A stretch of 64,000 bases of DNA from Gentiana macrophylla. Taxonomy: Eukaryota > Streptophyta > Magnoliopsida > Gentianales > Gentianaceae. Both the position numbers and the translations under genes were made by a program. The stretch covers positions 109,983,845-110,047,844 of the forward strand of contig CM047805.1 of NCBI GenBank assembly GCA_026214975.1, in the 5' to 3' direction. A model generated the notes under the pieces. It made no database searches. It had not been told where the DNA came from and saw only the letters and a list, made by a program, of their open reading frames with translations. How positions within the stretch are numbered: position 1 is the stretch's first letter; each line of letters begins with the position of its first letter. Positions 44,107-56,379 of the stretch are shown piece by piece.

Positions 44107-45320
44107 CTTTCTCGGTTGTTGCATAGTTGACTTGGCGGAGTTCAATGTGTGAGAAGCATAATAAATGGCTTTGAGTACCTTGCCATAGCGTTGGCCAAGC
44201 ACGGCCCCAGCTGCGAGTCACTTGCATCACACATTAACTTTCGAAAGGCATTTTCCAATCCGAGCGCCACCAAAGCGGGTGTGCTAATCAATTTTGCTTC
44301 AAGGTCTCAAAAGCCACCATGCACTTTTCATCAAAGATGAATGGTACTTCTTTCTCAAGGAGATGGCGAGAGGTTTGGCAATCTGGGAGAAATCTGCAAT
44401 GAATCTTCTATAGAAACCAGCGTGCCGAGAAATCCTCTCAGCGTCTTCAAATTAACCGGTGGAGTAACTTCTCAATCACTTCAATTTTAAGCTTTGTACA
44501 CCTCAATACCATCTTGAAGTTCGTGGCCTAGCACAATATGACCGATACCATAAGATGACACTTCTCCCAATTGAGCACTAAGTTCGTGTCTTCACACATT
44601 TGTAAAACACGCTCACAAATGAGAGAGGCATTCCTCAAAAGAATCCCCAAAAACACTAAAGTCATCCATGAAAATCTCAAAAATCTTTCCACCATATCGG
44701 AAAAATGCATTTGTCATGCATCTTTGAAATGTAAGCGAGGCGTTGCATAAACCAAATGGCATTCTCTTGTATGCAAGCGTTCCATAAGGACAAGTGAAAT
44801 TCGTCTTCTCTCTATCTCTAGCCGCAATGAATATTTGCAAGTAGCCTGAATAACCATCAAGAAAACAATAAAATTTATGCCCACTCAGCCGCTCCAACAT
44901 ACGGACAATATACGGAAGAGGATAATGATCTTTCTTGGTATGGTCATTGAGTCGTCGAAAATCAATACACATGCGGTATCTGTGACTTCACTTGTTGGTA
45001 TCCACTCATGCTTATCATTCTCTTTCACTGATAAATCCACCTTTCTTGGCATGACTTGAGTAGGACTCACCCCTCCTTTTATCGGATATAGGAAAAATAA
45101 TACCCATCTCCAATAACTTGATAACCTCTTTCTTGACAACCTCTTGCATATTGGGATTCAAGCGGCGTTGTGGCTGAACACATGGCTTAGCATCATCGTT
45201 GAGAATAATCTTGTGAACACAGATTTGGGACTAATTCCCGGATATCAGCCACGAGTCCAACCAAATGCTCTCTTCCGTTTCCTTAGCATCCTCGGTAGCA
45301 AATCTTCCTGCACATTAGTT
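44107..45320 (-). pseudogene. Athila reverse transcriptase remnant, copy 2
   Basis: The longest clean piece is CIDFRRLND to FMDDFSVFGDSFEEC at 44613-44972, so the catalytic FMDD is retained. Flanking parts are in other phases. Confidence 0.82.
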
Positions 45321-48300
45321 AGTGCTTGAAGAAATAATAACGCAGGAAGTAGATTATCATTTTCAAGAAAAGCATATTTCAAGTTAGGAGGTAATGTTTT
45401 AAATTCAAGGTTCTTGGGTGGCTCTTTTCTATGGATGGTTTCAATAATGGACCATCATTCTCGATTCGGATATCGGTGCCCACGGTTGTTTGTCAAATAC
45501 ACGACCGACATCGGATAAAAATCACTTCTTGCATTTCTTCATCATCACTCTCACATTCAAATCTTGATAAGGTTAGGCACTCTTGAGGCTTATCTTCAAA
45601 GACACGCAAGTTAGCATTTTCCATACAAACACAAGATATTGCATCAACAAAAGAACATGACTATCGTGAATTATACGGGTGTTTCATGGCTTTGAAAATA
45701 TTGAAGAGTAACCTCATCCTCGTTAACTCTCAAAATCAATTCTCCTCGTTGAACATCAATGATTGTCCTTCCCGTGGCTAGGAATGGACGACCGAGAATA
45801 AGGGGCATTGAATACCCTTCTTCCATATCCATAACCACAAAGTCAACGGGGAAGTAGAACTTATCAACTTTCACTAACACATCTTCTATGACTCCTTTAG
45901 GGCGTTTTATAGACCTATCTGCTAATTGTAGAGTCATCTCAGTGTTTTTCAACTTTCCTATTCCAAGTTTGATAAAGTCCTCATATGACATGAGGTTAAT
46001 GCTAGCACCAAGGTTGCAAAGCACCCTCTTAAACAAAAAAACCCCCAATTTCACACGGGATGGTAAAACTCCCGGGGTCTTTGAGCTTAGGTGGAAGCTT
46101 ATGTTGCAACACGGCGGAGCATTCCTCATTGAGACAAATGTTCTCATATTCCTCTAACCTCTTCTTGTTAGTGAGAATATCTTTGAAACTTACCGTACCA
46201 CAGGCATGTTAGTAAGTGCTTACATGGTGGAATATTAACATTTAAGTGTCTAAGCGTGTCAAGGAAGCGAGCATACTTTTTATCTAGCTTCTTCTTCTTA
46301 ATTTCTTCTCTAGGTGGGTAAGGTAATGACTCAAGATCAATAACTTTAGGTTTAGAGTTTGTACCTTCCTTAACTTTGCCGCTTGATGCATCATCAGAAG
46401 CATTCCTCAACGTTTGACCTGCTCGTGGCCTCCATTCGGTATCGGTGTGCACCATTTTCTCTTTACCTTTCTTAGAAGCGCTCTTGAGGGTGGCTTGCGT
46501 CAAAGTGCCATTGGCGTGCGTCATGTCCTCAATTGGACCACCCTTGACGCATGTCGAGGTTTCCTTGGCGTCCGTCAGAGGCTTATTGGCACAGGTCAAT
46601 TTTTGCCCAAAAATCTCTAAATGTGAATAGTTACTGTTGGCGCGCGCCATCTCATCCTTGGCGGGGGGTCATAGAGACATGTTCCTTAAAAAGGGTTCTT
46701 AAATCACTTGCTCTCGTATTCTTCAAAATCCTCGGGACTTTCACAAAATCTTCGCTTTCTTTCTCAACATTGACATATCCGTCATTCTGCAAAAACATAT
46801 CAACAATCTCCTCTTCTTCTTCGCTCAACTCTCTATCGTCTTGGCATCATGCAAATCATTTTCAACCGTTTCCAACTTGATTTTCTTGAAACTCCCAATT
46901 CCACAAACCTTTCCACTTGGGTTATGATAGCATTTACTCCCCTCGGTTTCTTTACTGTATTGCTTGGCAAACCACTGGTGGTCCACTAGCATTCCTCTCA
47001 CCTTCTCTACTCAAGTGTTCCTCCACATTCCTCATGGATGCCTCAATCGTTTTCATCCTCACATCATGTCCACTCATGGTTGTTTTCATCATTCCCATAT
47101 CCTTTGTGGCGATACTAAGCGAAGTCATCACATTTCCATATTACAGGCTTGAGTGGCAACTACTCCCAGCAGTTTATCCAAAGTGTTGTCCTATCTATCT
47201 CCTCGTGCTTGATTGGAACTCTCGGTTATCCGGATAGAGTGAGTGGTGGGTTCGAGGATAAACGAGTGTTTGGTATTTGAGTTGAGGTGTTGGGGTTATA
47301 GGAGTTTCGTGGTTGTGGAGCAAAGGGGGTTGTCCTTGCTTGTATGAGCTCGTTCCAGCGATAATTCGGATGATCTCTCTTAATAGCATTGAAAGAGTTA
47401 GAAGTCGCATTGTTCAAATTCGGTGTTGTTGCATGAAGCTTACTTCCTCCGCTTGTAAATCACCGGGCTCTTCCGTCTCAATAGATGTTTCATCTTCATT
47501 GCCATAAACGTTTTTTCTCTCTTGCTCTCAATCAAAATGTTTCCTTCCATTCTCTTGCTTGATTTGCAAATTATCAAACTTCTTTGACAACTTATCAATT
47601 TTTCCATAAGCTCGGAATTGTCCTTTGGTCATTACGAAAAGCGACTTTCCTTGTGCTAGCTCCGGCTTCCCACATCCTATGGTTCTTTGAAATTCTCTCG
47701 ATAGCATCATAAACTTCTTGGCGTTGCGAGACATCAAACATCCTCCACATGCGTGGTCAATATTATACGTGATTACGTCCTCAATTTATCTACTGAGAAA
47801 AGTTGTATTTGTGTATCAAATGGATAACCATGATCGGGGCAAGCCTTCAACAATTTCTTGAATCTTTCCCATACCTTACCTAAAGTTTCATCGGGTCCTT
47901 GTGCAAAATTAGCTATAGCAACCTTTAACTCAAATTCCTTCCGGGTGTAAAATATTGCTTTAAGAACTCATTTTGTACTTCCTCCCAAGTGGTTAATGAA
48001 TGATGAGGTAAAGATACATACCATTCCTTAGCTCTTCCCGTCAAAGTATGGGAACATAGACAATCTTGTCAATTCCTTCTGAATTCCATGACTCTTGGCT
48101 GTGTTACAAAGTTGTTCAAAAGAATAGAGGTGATAATGTGGATCTTCAAAATCTTCTCCGGCAAATTGGCATTTGTTATCAATCAACCCAAAGAGATGCC
48201 CTTTCACTTCAAAATTATTTGCCCCTTCATTGGGTAATCAAATAGGATCATTAGGGCATTCCTTCTCAAAGGTTGATCACAAAGAGGACTCAAAAGTTGG

Positions 48301-48451
48301 TCATTTTGGCCTTGGTTTTGATTGTGGTTTTAGTTTTGCGGTTTCGGTTGTTTCGGTTATTTTGGTTATGTTGGCCTTGGTTATTGGGATTTGGTTGGGG
48401 TGGATCTTCCAAAAGAGGATCAACTTGTGCATTATCATGAATTTCCGCCAT
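45321..48451 (-). pseudogene. Athila gag-protease remnant, copy 2
   Basis: Start MAEIRDN-equivalent at 48451. Pieces include the heptad-repeat region and following basic stretch at 46168-46650 and the protease segment at 45671-46147 (CNLGASINLM, ILGRPFLATG). Here the active-site D of DLGA is N, so the protease would be inactive. This copy keeps two bases near 47900 that copy 1 has lost in gag. Confidence 0.8.
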
Positions 48452-48509
48452 TCCTTCTCGAGTCGATGATTCTCGGGACGATTCTTCACCGAGTGATTCT
48501 CCACTAGGT

Positions 48510-49841
48510 GAGCATTCTAAACAAGCAATTCCCCTAAATCACGAGTGAATGAAATTGCTCTCTACCTCCTCGCTTGGTCTAGGTGCCCTAAACCTAATGA
48601 TTCGGTATGCTCGCCCGTGAATGCAATGGCAAAGCCAACTATCCCCGGATAAGAAATCGAATGCCTCGAAGAGGTAGATTTTACCTTCCGGTTCACCTAC
48701 CCTCTTCCCACAATTAACATCTCCGCCGGTATCCGTTAAGCGTGTAAAGTGCTAACACTAGGCAATTACTCCAATGTCAACAAACAATGCACACAAGTAG
48801 GCAAAGCTTCACAACAATCAAAACTAACAACATAAACAATCATTCCCAATCAATCACAAGAGGATGAACTACTACTACAACATAATCTTGGCTAGAAAAA
48901 CCTAGCCACTCATAACTACAAACATTAACATAACAAAGCTAACATTCATAATCATAAAAGTACTTGAATCAAAGTAAAGATTAAGAGTTACCAATCAAAA
49001 GCAAAACTCGAAATTGGTATCTTCATCAAGCTCCAAAACCTTCAATGGAGTTACAAACTTATGTCTTCAAACTCCAACCAAAAGTGATAGAAATTAAACT
49101 AAGATTCTTAATAGTTACAATGATAACAAGAGCTAATTTCTACAAGAATTTGGCTATAAGAGCACAGGTGGGGTTTTTGCTGCAAGATGGATGATATGTT
49201 CAAGATGAAGTCTGTTTTTGATAATAATGTGAATGGAAGAATAAAAGAGATTAAACTTTTCGACTCTGCACTCTTGACTCACGTCATCCCATATTGGCGC
49301 CACGTCATTCCCAAAGTTATCTTGATGGCGCGGTCATAGCTTCTTAGCGCGTGTCATGTCCAATAGTGGTGGTATTGAATGACATCTGCATTAATTACTC
49401 AACCACTTTTTGTGGCGGGTCATTGTGACATGGCGTGAGTCAGTCAATATATAAAATCACAAAATCATCATTTTATTCTCCCAGCTGGCTTGGATTGAAC
49501 CCTCTAATGTGTATCAATAATCCTTAGGGTTGAAATCCTTGCCATGGCACAAAATCATCACAAAAGAATCAAAGGCCATCCTAAGGTCAGAATCCACTCC
49601 CCACCGAGAGATACATCTGCTGCAAAATAGACACAAAGATACCATGTGTAAATCTGATAACAAAATCGGCTAATAACTAATATAATACAACTAAAAACAT
49701 GGTTTATCCGAAAGATCTATGTACACAAAATATGGTTACAATCATCAGTCAAATTGCTCAAGTTGATATCAAAATATCGCTAATTGCATTAGAAAATGGG
49801 GTAAATTATCAGAAATTATATCATCAGGTTGACTTACATCA
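48510..49841 (-). repeat. Athila 5' LTR, truncated, copy 2
   Basis: Matches 14075-15406. The outer 300 or so bases and the primer-binding site are missing. Palindromes at about 49270-49450 are partly degraded. The early part matches the 1-1633 LTR better at some positions and the later part the 13758-15406 LTR. Confidence 0.82.
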
Positions 49842-50107
49842 CTGACACAGGATGTTTGATGTATGATGCCCTGCGGAGCATTAAAATCGGTGAGCTGGAA
49901 CTCAGCTCTATTATCAGATCTAATAACTTTGATAATTTTGTGAAATTGTGTAGAAACCAATTTAACAAAAGATTTAAGAAGGTCAGAAGCTTCAGATTTG
50001 TGCTTCATAAGAAATACCCAAGTAAATCTAGAAAAATCATCTACAACAGTAAGAAAATATTGCTGTCCATTCACATTATGATGTCTTAGAGGATCCCAAA
50101 TATCCAT
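49842..50107 (-). pseudogene. Copia A integrase fragment, copy 2
   Basis: Same as 15407-15672, with MDIWDPLRHHNVNGQQ and IRSDNRAEF, truncated at the same point by the Athila insertion. Confidence 0.83.
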
Positions 50108-50823
50108 ATGAACAAGATAAAAAAACAGAATGTACAGCAGTGGTACTTAATAGAAAAGGGTTGTTTCTTTAGTTTTGCCATGGGACAAACATAATAAAGG
50201 TCATGATCATAAAATTTGACATCAGCAGACTGTGAACTAATGACTTGCAGTCTCTTATCTGGCAAGTGTCCTAGTCTGTAATGCAATAAAAGAGCATCAT
50301 CTAATCTATTAGTCAATGTGTGACTTTCTATAGCATTGGCAACAGAGAGTTTTATTGGTTGATTCATGGCATATAGCCCTTTGTGTAACTCAGCTAAACC
50401 AATCACTTTCTTGTTCTTGTCCTGCAAAACACACTTGTTAGCAGAAAAAAAATATAGCTGCACCTTTTGTATGATTAATAAATGCAGGTAAAGAAAAAAG
50501 ATTGTATTTAAAACCAAGATGCAAAACACATCATGTATGACCAGCTGAGGGTTTACCCTTACTTGTCCTATATGTGTAACAGAAACATTATTTCTATTAG
50601 GTAATCCCATCTTTATACCAGATGAAGGTTTGGGGTTGCTTAACAGATCTAATGATCCTACAATGTGATCTGTGGCACCAGAGTCCAAGATCCATTGTAT
50701 AGATTTTACTAAATTTAGATCACATGTCCCTGTAGCAGGTGAGTAGTGTGTCACAATCTCAGCAGGCTGGACAGTGGCAAACCTTGCATGCCTTGGAGTA
50801 TCAGCACTCAACAGAGCCATCAA
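50086..50823 (-). CDS. Copia A protease and gag-pre-integrase, copy 2
   Basis: A 245-residue frame with WILDSGATDH and LLHYRLGHLPDKRL. The W of the usual LWH is L here. It differs from copy 1 by a few residues and an extra A-run base near 50455. Confidence 0.82.
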   Translation of the reverse strand: MMALLSADTPRHARFATVQPAEIVTHYSPATGTCDLNLVKSIQWILDSGATDHIVGSLDLLSNPKPSSGIKMGLPNRNNVSVTHIGQVRVNPQLVIHDVFCILVLNTIFFLYLHLLIIQKVQLYFFSANKCVLQDKNKKVIGLAELHKGLYAMNQPIKLSVANAIESHTLTNRLDDALLLHYRLGHLPDKRLQVISSQSADVKFYDHDLYYVCPMAKLKKQPFSIKYHCCTFCFFILFIWIFGIL

Positions 50824-50862
50824 CTTATCAAGTTGTTGTGTAGTAAGATTTGGAAACCCTGG

Positions 50863-51301
50863 TCAGCAGACCTTTTGGGCATTATCTTCTTCTGCTGACT
50901 GTTCTTCCTCTACTAAGTTAGCCCTTTTTGACTTGAAACCAGGAGGATATCCATGTTTCTTGTAGCAAGTCCCCTCAGTATGACCATTGAATCCATAAAA
51001 AATGCATTGCATCTTCTTGGGATTTTGAGGTTTGGAACTTGCACGCAGAATCTGAGTTAGGTCTGCTGACAATCTGATTTTGTCCTTGGCCACTTTTCTG
51101 GGACAAGAAAACCATGGAATCTTGATTCTTGGCCATATTGGCTACGTACAACTTCAGTCTTTCAAATTTAATGGCCATTGAAAAGGCATCATGGATTCTT
51201 GGGAAAGGGACCATCAACATTTCCCGTGAAACCATTGGCCCAAACTCATCCCTTAGACCTTTTAGGAATTTCATGACTTCCTCAGCCTCCATATGATCCA
51301 T
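50863..51301 (-). pseudogene. Copia A gag C-terminal part, copy 2
   Basis: Read in two overlapping phases (50975-51301 and 50863-51093). It carries the same C-to-Y knuckle change (CIFYGFNGHTEGTC) as copy 1. Confidence 0.78.
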
Positions 51302-51525
51302 TAGTGTGCTAATTGCATTCCAGTGACATTAAGGATCACAAGAACAAATTGATACAGGCCTAATAGTCTTGATTTCTTCCCACAGAACCATCAATTTTGT
51401 AAAATATTGATTGACAGAATCATTACCTTGCTTGGATGCATCTCTTCAAGAAGATCCCGAAAGTCTTAAGGCATCAACATTAGAAAATCTAGTGATTCTT
51501 TCAATTTGCGTGCGTGCGGGTTTTA

Positions 51526-51849
51526 TCAATTTGAAAATCCTTCAAAAAAGTAAAAGTGACCGAGATGCAAGGGAAAAGTGTTCTCTACAGAATTCAAGAT
51601 ACATGATCTCACCATTGTATCACATTGTCTCCATGCATGGAAATCTGCTGAATCTGCTTCTGGCCTTTTGATTGTGCCGTCTACGAAGCCAATTTTATTC
51701 TTGGTCATTAACACCATCTCCATAGACATTTTCCATGGATTATAGTAGTTGTCATTCATCAATGGCTGAACAAGAACCACAGACGGATTCTTATTAGGAT
51801 GAACATAAAACGGACTGGAGGGACTTATTTCTTGTTTCTTAGCTGCCAT
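51526..51849 (-). CDS. Copia A gag N-terminal part, copy 2
   Basis: MAAKKQEISPSSPFYVHPN from 51849, Retrotran_gag_3 type, nearly identical to 17090-17413. Confidence 0.83.
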   Translation of the reverse strand: MAAKKQEISPSSPFYVHPNKNPSVVLVQPLMNDNYYNPWKMSMEMVLMTKNKIGFVDGTIKRPEADSADFHAWRQCDTMVRSCILNSVENTFPLHLGHFYFFEGFSN

Positions 51850-52051
51850 GGCTATCAAGAACCCAGAATTGATCACAAATCATCAATGAAAGTGAAAATT
51901 ACAGGAAAAAACCGATCAAGAAATGATCAGAAAAATGATTACAGTTCACTCTCAAGAAACTGAAATCTCAGAAAAGACGAAGAACACTCTCAAGATTCTT
52001 CAAAGATTGGAGAGAAAATGCAGGAAAACATTCATAAATTCTCAAATTTCT

Positions 52052-52063
52052 ACTCTGATACCA
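52052..52063 (-). other. Copia A primer-binding site, copy 2
   Basis: TGGTATCAGAGT on the minus strand, identical to copy 1. Confidence 0.86.
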
Positions 52064-52376
52064 TGATGAAGTTTATGGAATTATAAATTAAAAGTAAAAT
52101 GCGGAATTATTATTGATAAACTGAAAGTTACAAGTTAAGTTTACAATGCACGGTGATCATGGGGTATTTATAACTTCATACACATTATTGATCGGTTAGA
52201 AGTAAGTTACAAGCGGTTAAAACAAACTTATTCTACAATACACTACATTATACTTAGCGGGCTCTTTGTGTCTTCCTTCGTCGTGATTTGCTATATCTTG
52301 TCGGTGAGTTGTTGAGGCTGCTATGTATTGTCAATAGGTTGCACTCAGCATTCCCTTCAGCCTCTATATTGTAACA
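52064..52376 (-). repeat. Copia A LTR, copy 2
   Basis: Equivalent of 17628-17938. The 52255-52320 part differs strongly from copy 1 at CAG/CTG-containing words. Confidence 0.8.
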
Positions 52377-53520
52377 CAATCTGCATTAGAAAAACATGAA
52401 GCTCAAGGATGAAGTCGGGGAAACAAATCACTCGTCTGAGTTCCTCGTAGATAACGAAGAATCGCATAACAACAGCCCAAATGCGAGAGGTGGGGAGGAG
52501 ACAAAATGACTAACGATTGGAACAACATAGGCGATGTCGAGGCGAGTGATCGTCAAATATCCAAGGCTCCCAACAACAGAACGGTATAATGTAGGATCAA
52601 AGAGAGGAAGGCCATCAGTCAGAGCATAACGAGCATTCAACTCAAGAGGAGAATCAGCAACACGAGTGTCAGTAAGTCGGGCACGATGAAAAATGTCAGC
52701 AGCATACTTGGATTGAGAAAGGAGATAACCTTGTGGCGAGGAGGCTACCTCAATGCCTAAAAATAATGTAAATGACCCAAGTCCTTCATATCAAAACAGC
52801 GGGACAAGGTTGCTTTCAAACCCACGATACCATCTAATCATCACATGTAATGATCATATCATCTGCATATAGTAGAAGAAGAATACGGCCTGCAGAGGTC
52901 GATCTAACAAATAATGCTGAATCATGAGGACTCGAGGTAAAACCAAAAGAAGTGACAACATGTGAAAATCTGTCAAACCATGAACGAGGGGCTTGTTTGA
53001 GGCCATATAAAGCCTTCTAAAGCCTACAAACTTGCCCCAGAGCATGAGAAACACCAGGTGCAGGTACCATATACACTTCTTCCTTAAGATCCCTATTGAG
53101 AAAAGCATTTTTAACATCCATCTGAGAGATATGCCAGCGGCGAATAGATCGGCGGAAATAAGAACCGAACAAATGTCATCTTGGAAACAAGAGCAAATGT
53201 TTCCTCATAATCCATACCATACTCTTGAGCAAACCCTTTAGCTACCAAGCGATCTTTGTACCGCTCAATAGAACCATCTAGCTTAGTCTTAACATTATAC
53301 ACCCATCGAGAACCAATACTTTTCTTACGGTCGGAAGATAGACTAGATCCATGTACCATTCTGTCTAAAGGCGATAGTTCCTCGGCCATAGCATTTTGCC
53401 AATCAAGAGAATGAACCATCTCGAATAAGAGGTAGGCTCTGAACAAGTGTCAATAGAAACTAGAAAGGAAGCAAAAGGCGAGAGTAGCAAGAATAAGCAA
53501 AATCGAGATAATTGAGTAGA
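52377..53520 (-). pseudogene. Copia B reverse transcriptase remnant, copy 2
   Basis: Pieces GSRWVYNVKTKLDG to YEETFALVSKM at 53111-53446 and [21 protein letters not shown] at 52428-52640. YADDM is present near 52862-52880. Several frameshifts. Confidence 0.8.
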
Positions 53521-53819
53521 CTTACGTGTGCGCTGGGTGAGCGAGGCGGCGGGATCCGTCGTCACAAATGGTGCTTGGGTAGCTGTAGCAAGGTGGTGAA
53601 GTATCATCCATGACAGGCGCAGGATGAGAAGGTGAAGAAGCATAATGTAAGGAAGATAGTGATGCATCAATGGCGGAAGATGGTGAATCGGGGGAGTGAT
53701 CGGAGGTGAAAGGATCATTATGAACAAGATCAGACTTAGTAATATTGTGGGAGCTAGCAAGAAGGTAAAAGAAGGGAATATGCTCAAGAAAAGAAACATG
53801 TCGAGAAAGACATAGGAAC

Positions 53820-54326
53820 AATAACCTTTTTGTCCTATGCCATACCTAAGAAAGACACATATAACAACACGAGAAGATAATTTTGTATGTTCTACATATG
53901 GACGAAGGACAAAACAAGTGGAACCAAAAACTCTCAAATGAGAGTAATCAGGAGTAATGCCAAATAACTTAGCATAAGGAGAAATGCTTGAATTATGAGT
54001 AGTCGGGGTCCTATTAATATGGTAAGTAGATGTGAGAACAGCTTCTCCCCAAAAGTCATTTGGAACACTAGCTGATAAAAGAATAAAACGGGCAATCAAT
54101 GTGTCTATGTTTTCTCTCGACACCATTTTGTTGTGTGGTATCATTGCATGAAAAGTGATGCCTTTGTACAATTAGAGGTAAAAATGTCTGAAAGGTCTCC
54201 CTTAGTATATTCCCTACCTAAGTCAGAATGAAAGCATTTAACAACTGTAGAGTGCTGAGTTTTGGCATAGGCTTGAAAAGCAGTATGTATATCAATAAAA
54301 TCAGAATGATGTCTCATCAGATACAC
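53820..54326 (-). pseudogene. Copia B integrase, copy 2
   Basis: HSDLGREYTKGDLSDIF (with Phe before the His) and DFWGEAVLTSTYHINRTPT. The PQQNG...E segment is damaged by indels at 54120-54170. Inactive. Confidence 0.78.
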
Positions 54327-54377
54327 CCAACAGTAACAAGTATAATCATCAATAAAGTAAACATAATATCTATACCC

Positions 54378-54692
54378 TCATTTTGTTGGGACAGGAGCAG
54401 GACCCCAAACATCAGAATGAACTAAATCAAAAGGTGCACAAGATTCAGACAGACATTGATTAAAAGGCAAGGCACAAAACTTTCCATGTTTACATCCACT
54501 ACAATCTGAAATATCATGAGGATGCAAATCTCCCAAAACACCACTATGGCTCATATATTTTAAGCGATAGTCTGAAACATGAACAAACCTAGAATGCCAC
54601 AAATAAAACTTAGAAGATGAAGAAATTAAATGAAAAAAAGATAGATCAACAGTAGTGGCAGCTGTATGACCCGGAATCTGCAGCTCAACCAA
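54378..54692 (-). CDS. Copia B gag-pre-integrase and start of integrase, copy 2
   Basis: A 104-residue clean frame with the zinc-type LWHSRFVHVSDYRLKYM, then CSGCKHGKFCALPF and DLVHSDVWGPAP, the first catalytic Asp. This part is broken in copy 1. Confidence 0.8.
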   Translation of the reverse strand: MVELQIPGHTAATTVDLSFFHLISSSSKFYLWHSRFVHVSDYRLKYMSHSGVLGDLHPHDISDCSGCKHGKFCALPFNQCLSESCAPFDLVHSDVWGPAPVPTK

Positions 54693-55110
54693 AAGATAGA
54701 GTCCCCCTGCCTACGGCTTGTCCCAATCAGCCTCTTGGATTTGGGATCCTGCACATGACAAGAGATGGAAGAAAAATGAATAGAGTAACCAAAGTCATGT
54801 AATTGACCAACCGAGACAAGACTCATGGTAAGTTTGGGAATACAATAAACATTAGGGATGAAGAAATATGAAGTGTGGATGGTACCAATGCCAGTCAATG
54901 ACAAGGGTGTGCCATCAGCAGTCATAATATTAGGAGAAAGAGAATCATAAGACATAGACGTAAACGAAGAGGAATCAGGGGACATGTGATATGAGGCTCC
55001 AGAGAATCAGGGGACATGTGATATGAGGCTCCAGAGTCCAAAACCCATAAAGGTGACTTTTTACCTGAACCATTCAATAGGGCCAAACCTGTGGCAGAAT
55101 GAGTAAACAT
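54626..55110 (-). pseudogene. Copia B protease, copy 2, disrupted by a 32-bp duplication
   Basis: WVLDSGASYHMSPDS is intact, but a 32-base tandem duplication (54972-55035) just after it shifts the frame. Downstream the original frame resumes with SSSFTSMSYDSL. Confidence 0.82.
54972..55035. repeat. 32-bp perfect tandem duplication
   Basis: Two copies, 54972-55003 and 55004-55035, starting GAATCAGGGGACATGTG. Copy 1 has one. As 32 is not a multiple of three it breaks the protease frame. Confidence 0.9.
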
Positions 55111-55297
55111 GGCATAGTCTTTGAGGCGAGAGCAACGACTTTGAGGCTATCTAGCAAGAAACCTCTAAAGCTGCTCCATAAGTGATTCCATAGTAGCTAG
55201 GATTCATGCAGAAGAATCCACAACCGAGTCACCCGAGGATGGACCAACGATGATCATCATGATGAGAGCTCTTATGGGGCTGCCCTTACCTTATAGA

Positions 55298-56130
55298 TTA
55301 TGACCGTTGTTGTCCACCATGTTCTTTGTTGATGTGACTGTCACCTTGCTTGAACCATTTGCTTTTACGTCGTGCTAATAATTCAGGAGGACCGATTTTT
55401 CCAATGCCATGGTTGCTTACAGTAATGACAATCATTACTGTTTTAGCATTTGACTTGTTACATTGTGGGGTTGCTAAAGCAGATCTGAGATGGAGTGTGA
55501 ACTCCCTTTTTGATTTGAGTCTTAAGGCGAGTTTCTTGACCAACAACTCATGAAGAAGCAGAATCAACGAAGGTAATGGAAGCGATGCAAGATGGACCCA
55601 CGACAATTTTCATATTGCGGTGGCGACATCAACAATTGAACAAGGCGTTGCTCATCCCTACAAGAAATATAAGGTACAAATGCCCTCAACTCAGCAGATT
55701 CAGTCATAGCCAATTGATCCCAAAAAGCAGTAATTTCGTAATAAAAATCCCGAATACTTCTATCATTCCGTGACATGGCATGAATATTAACTTCCAACTG
55801 ATATTGGGCAGCAAAATTAGAACGCACATATAACCTTTCCAAATAGTCCCAAACCTCTTTAGAAGTATCATACTTGGCCAATTGCATACCAATCATATTC
55901 TCAACAGAGTTATTAATCCAAGTAATGATTTTTGAATTACAAGTATCCCACTTCTCCATCAATTCAACATACTTGTCATCTCCCGCTTTAGGAGCCACAA
56001 CAATACCAGAGATATAACCTCACATCAGTTTGCCTTTCAAAAAAAATTTCATTACATAACTCCAATATGAATAGTTTTTACCAGCTAAATGAACACTAAT
56101 TGTCTGCAATGAATCATCACCTCCAGCCAT
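55298..56130 (-). pseudogene. Copia B gag, copy 2
   Basis: ATG at 56130. VHLAGKNYSYWSYVMKFFLKGK is in frame, then TGA for Trp. MEKWDTCNSKIITWINNSVENMIGMQLAKYD continues without the break seen in copy 1 near 21440. The frame is lost again near 55615. Confidence 0.8.
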
Positions 56131-56379
56131 TTGAACAAGATGCACAACTCAAACTAAAACGAAATTGAATCCAACAATTTCACAACTAGACTGAACAAAT
56201 AGAAAAGGCCGATTCAACCACTAATAAATCAAGTAGAAGAAGAAGAGCTCTTGCATTGAATAACAAAATGTGGAAGCTTAGGTTTAGGTTACAAAGTGAG
56301 AGGCTTATATAGCCAAACTCTAAATGACTAAAATGCCCATATGGCAAATAAAAAATATCTAATATAACATATGCTAACA

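Larger units (their letters stand above)
41863..49841 (-). mobile_element. Second copy of the Athila element, partial
   Basis: Corresponds to 6763-15406 in the same orientation. It lacks the env-position genes and 3' LTR on the left (N2 takes over) and lacks about 625 bases covering the primer-binding site and the first part of the LTR at 48509. It has many more single-base indels in coding regions than copy 1. It ends at the same copia A site. Confidence 0.9.
49842..52376 (-). mobile_element. Copia element A, second copy
   Basis: Same content as 15407-17938: LTR 52064-52376, primer site 52052-52063, gag, protease, integrase, cut by the Athila LTR at the same base. Confidence 0.9.
52377..56379 (-). 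mobile_element. Copia element B, second copy
   Basis: Corresponds to 17939-21935, with LTR at about 56222-56379, interrupted by copia A at the same base. Confidence 0.87.
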
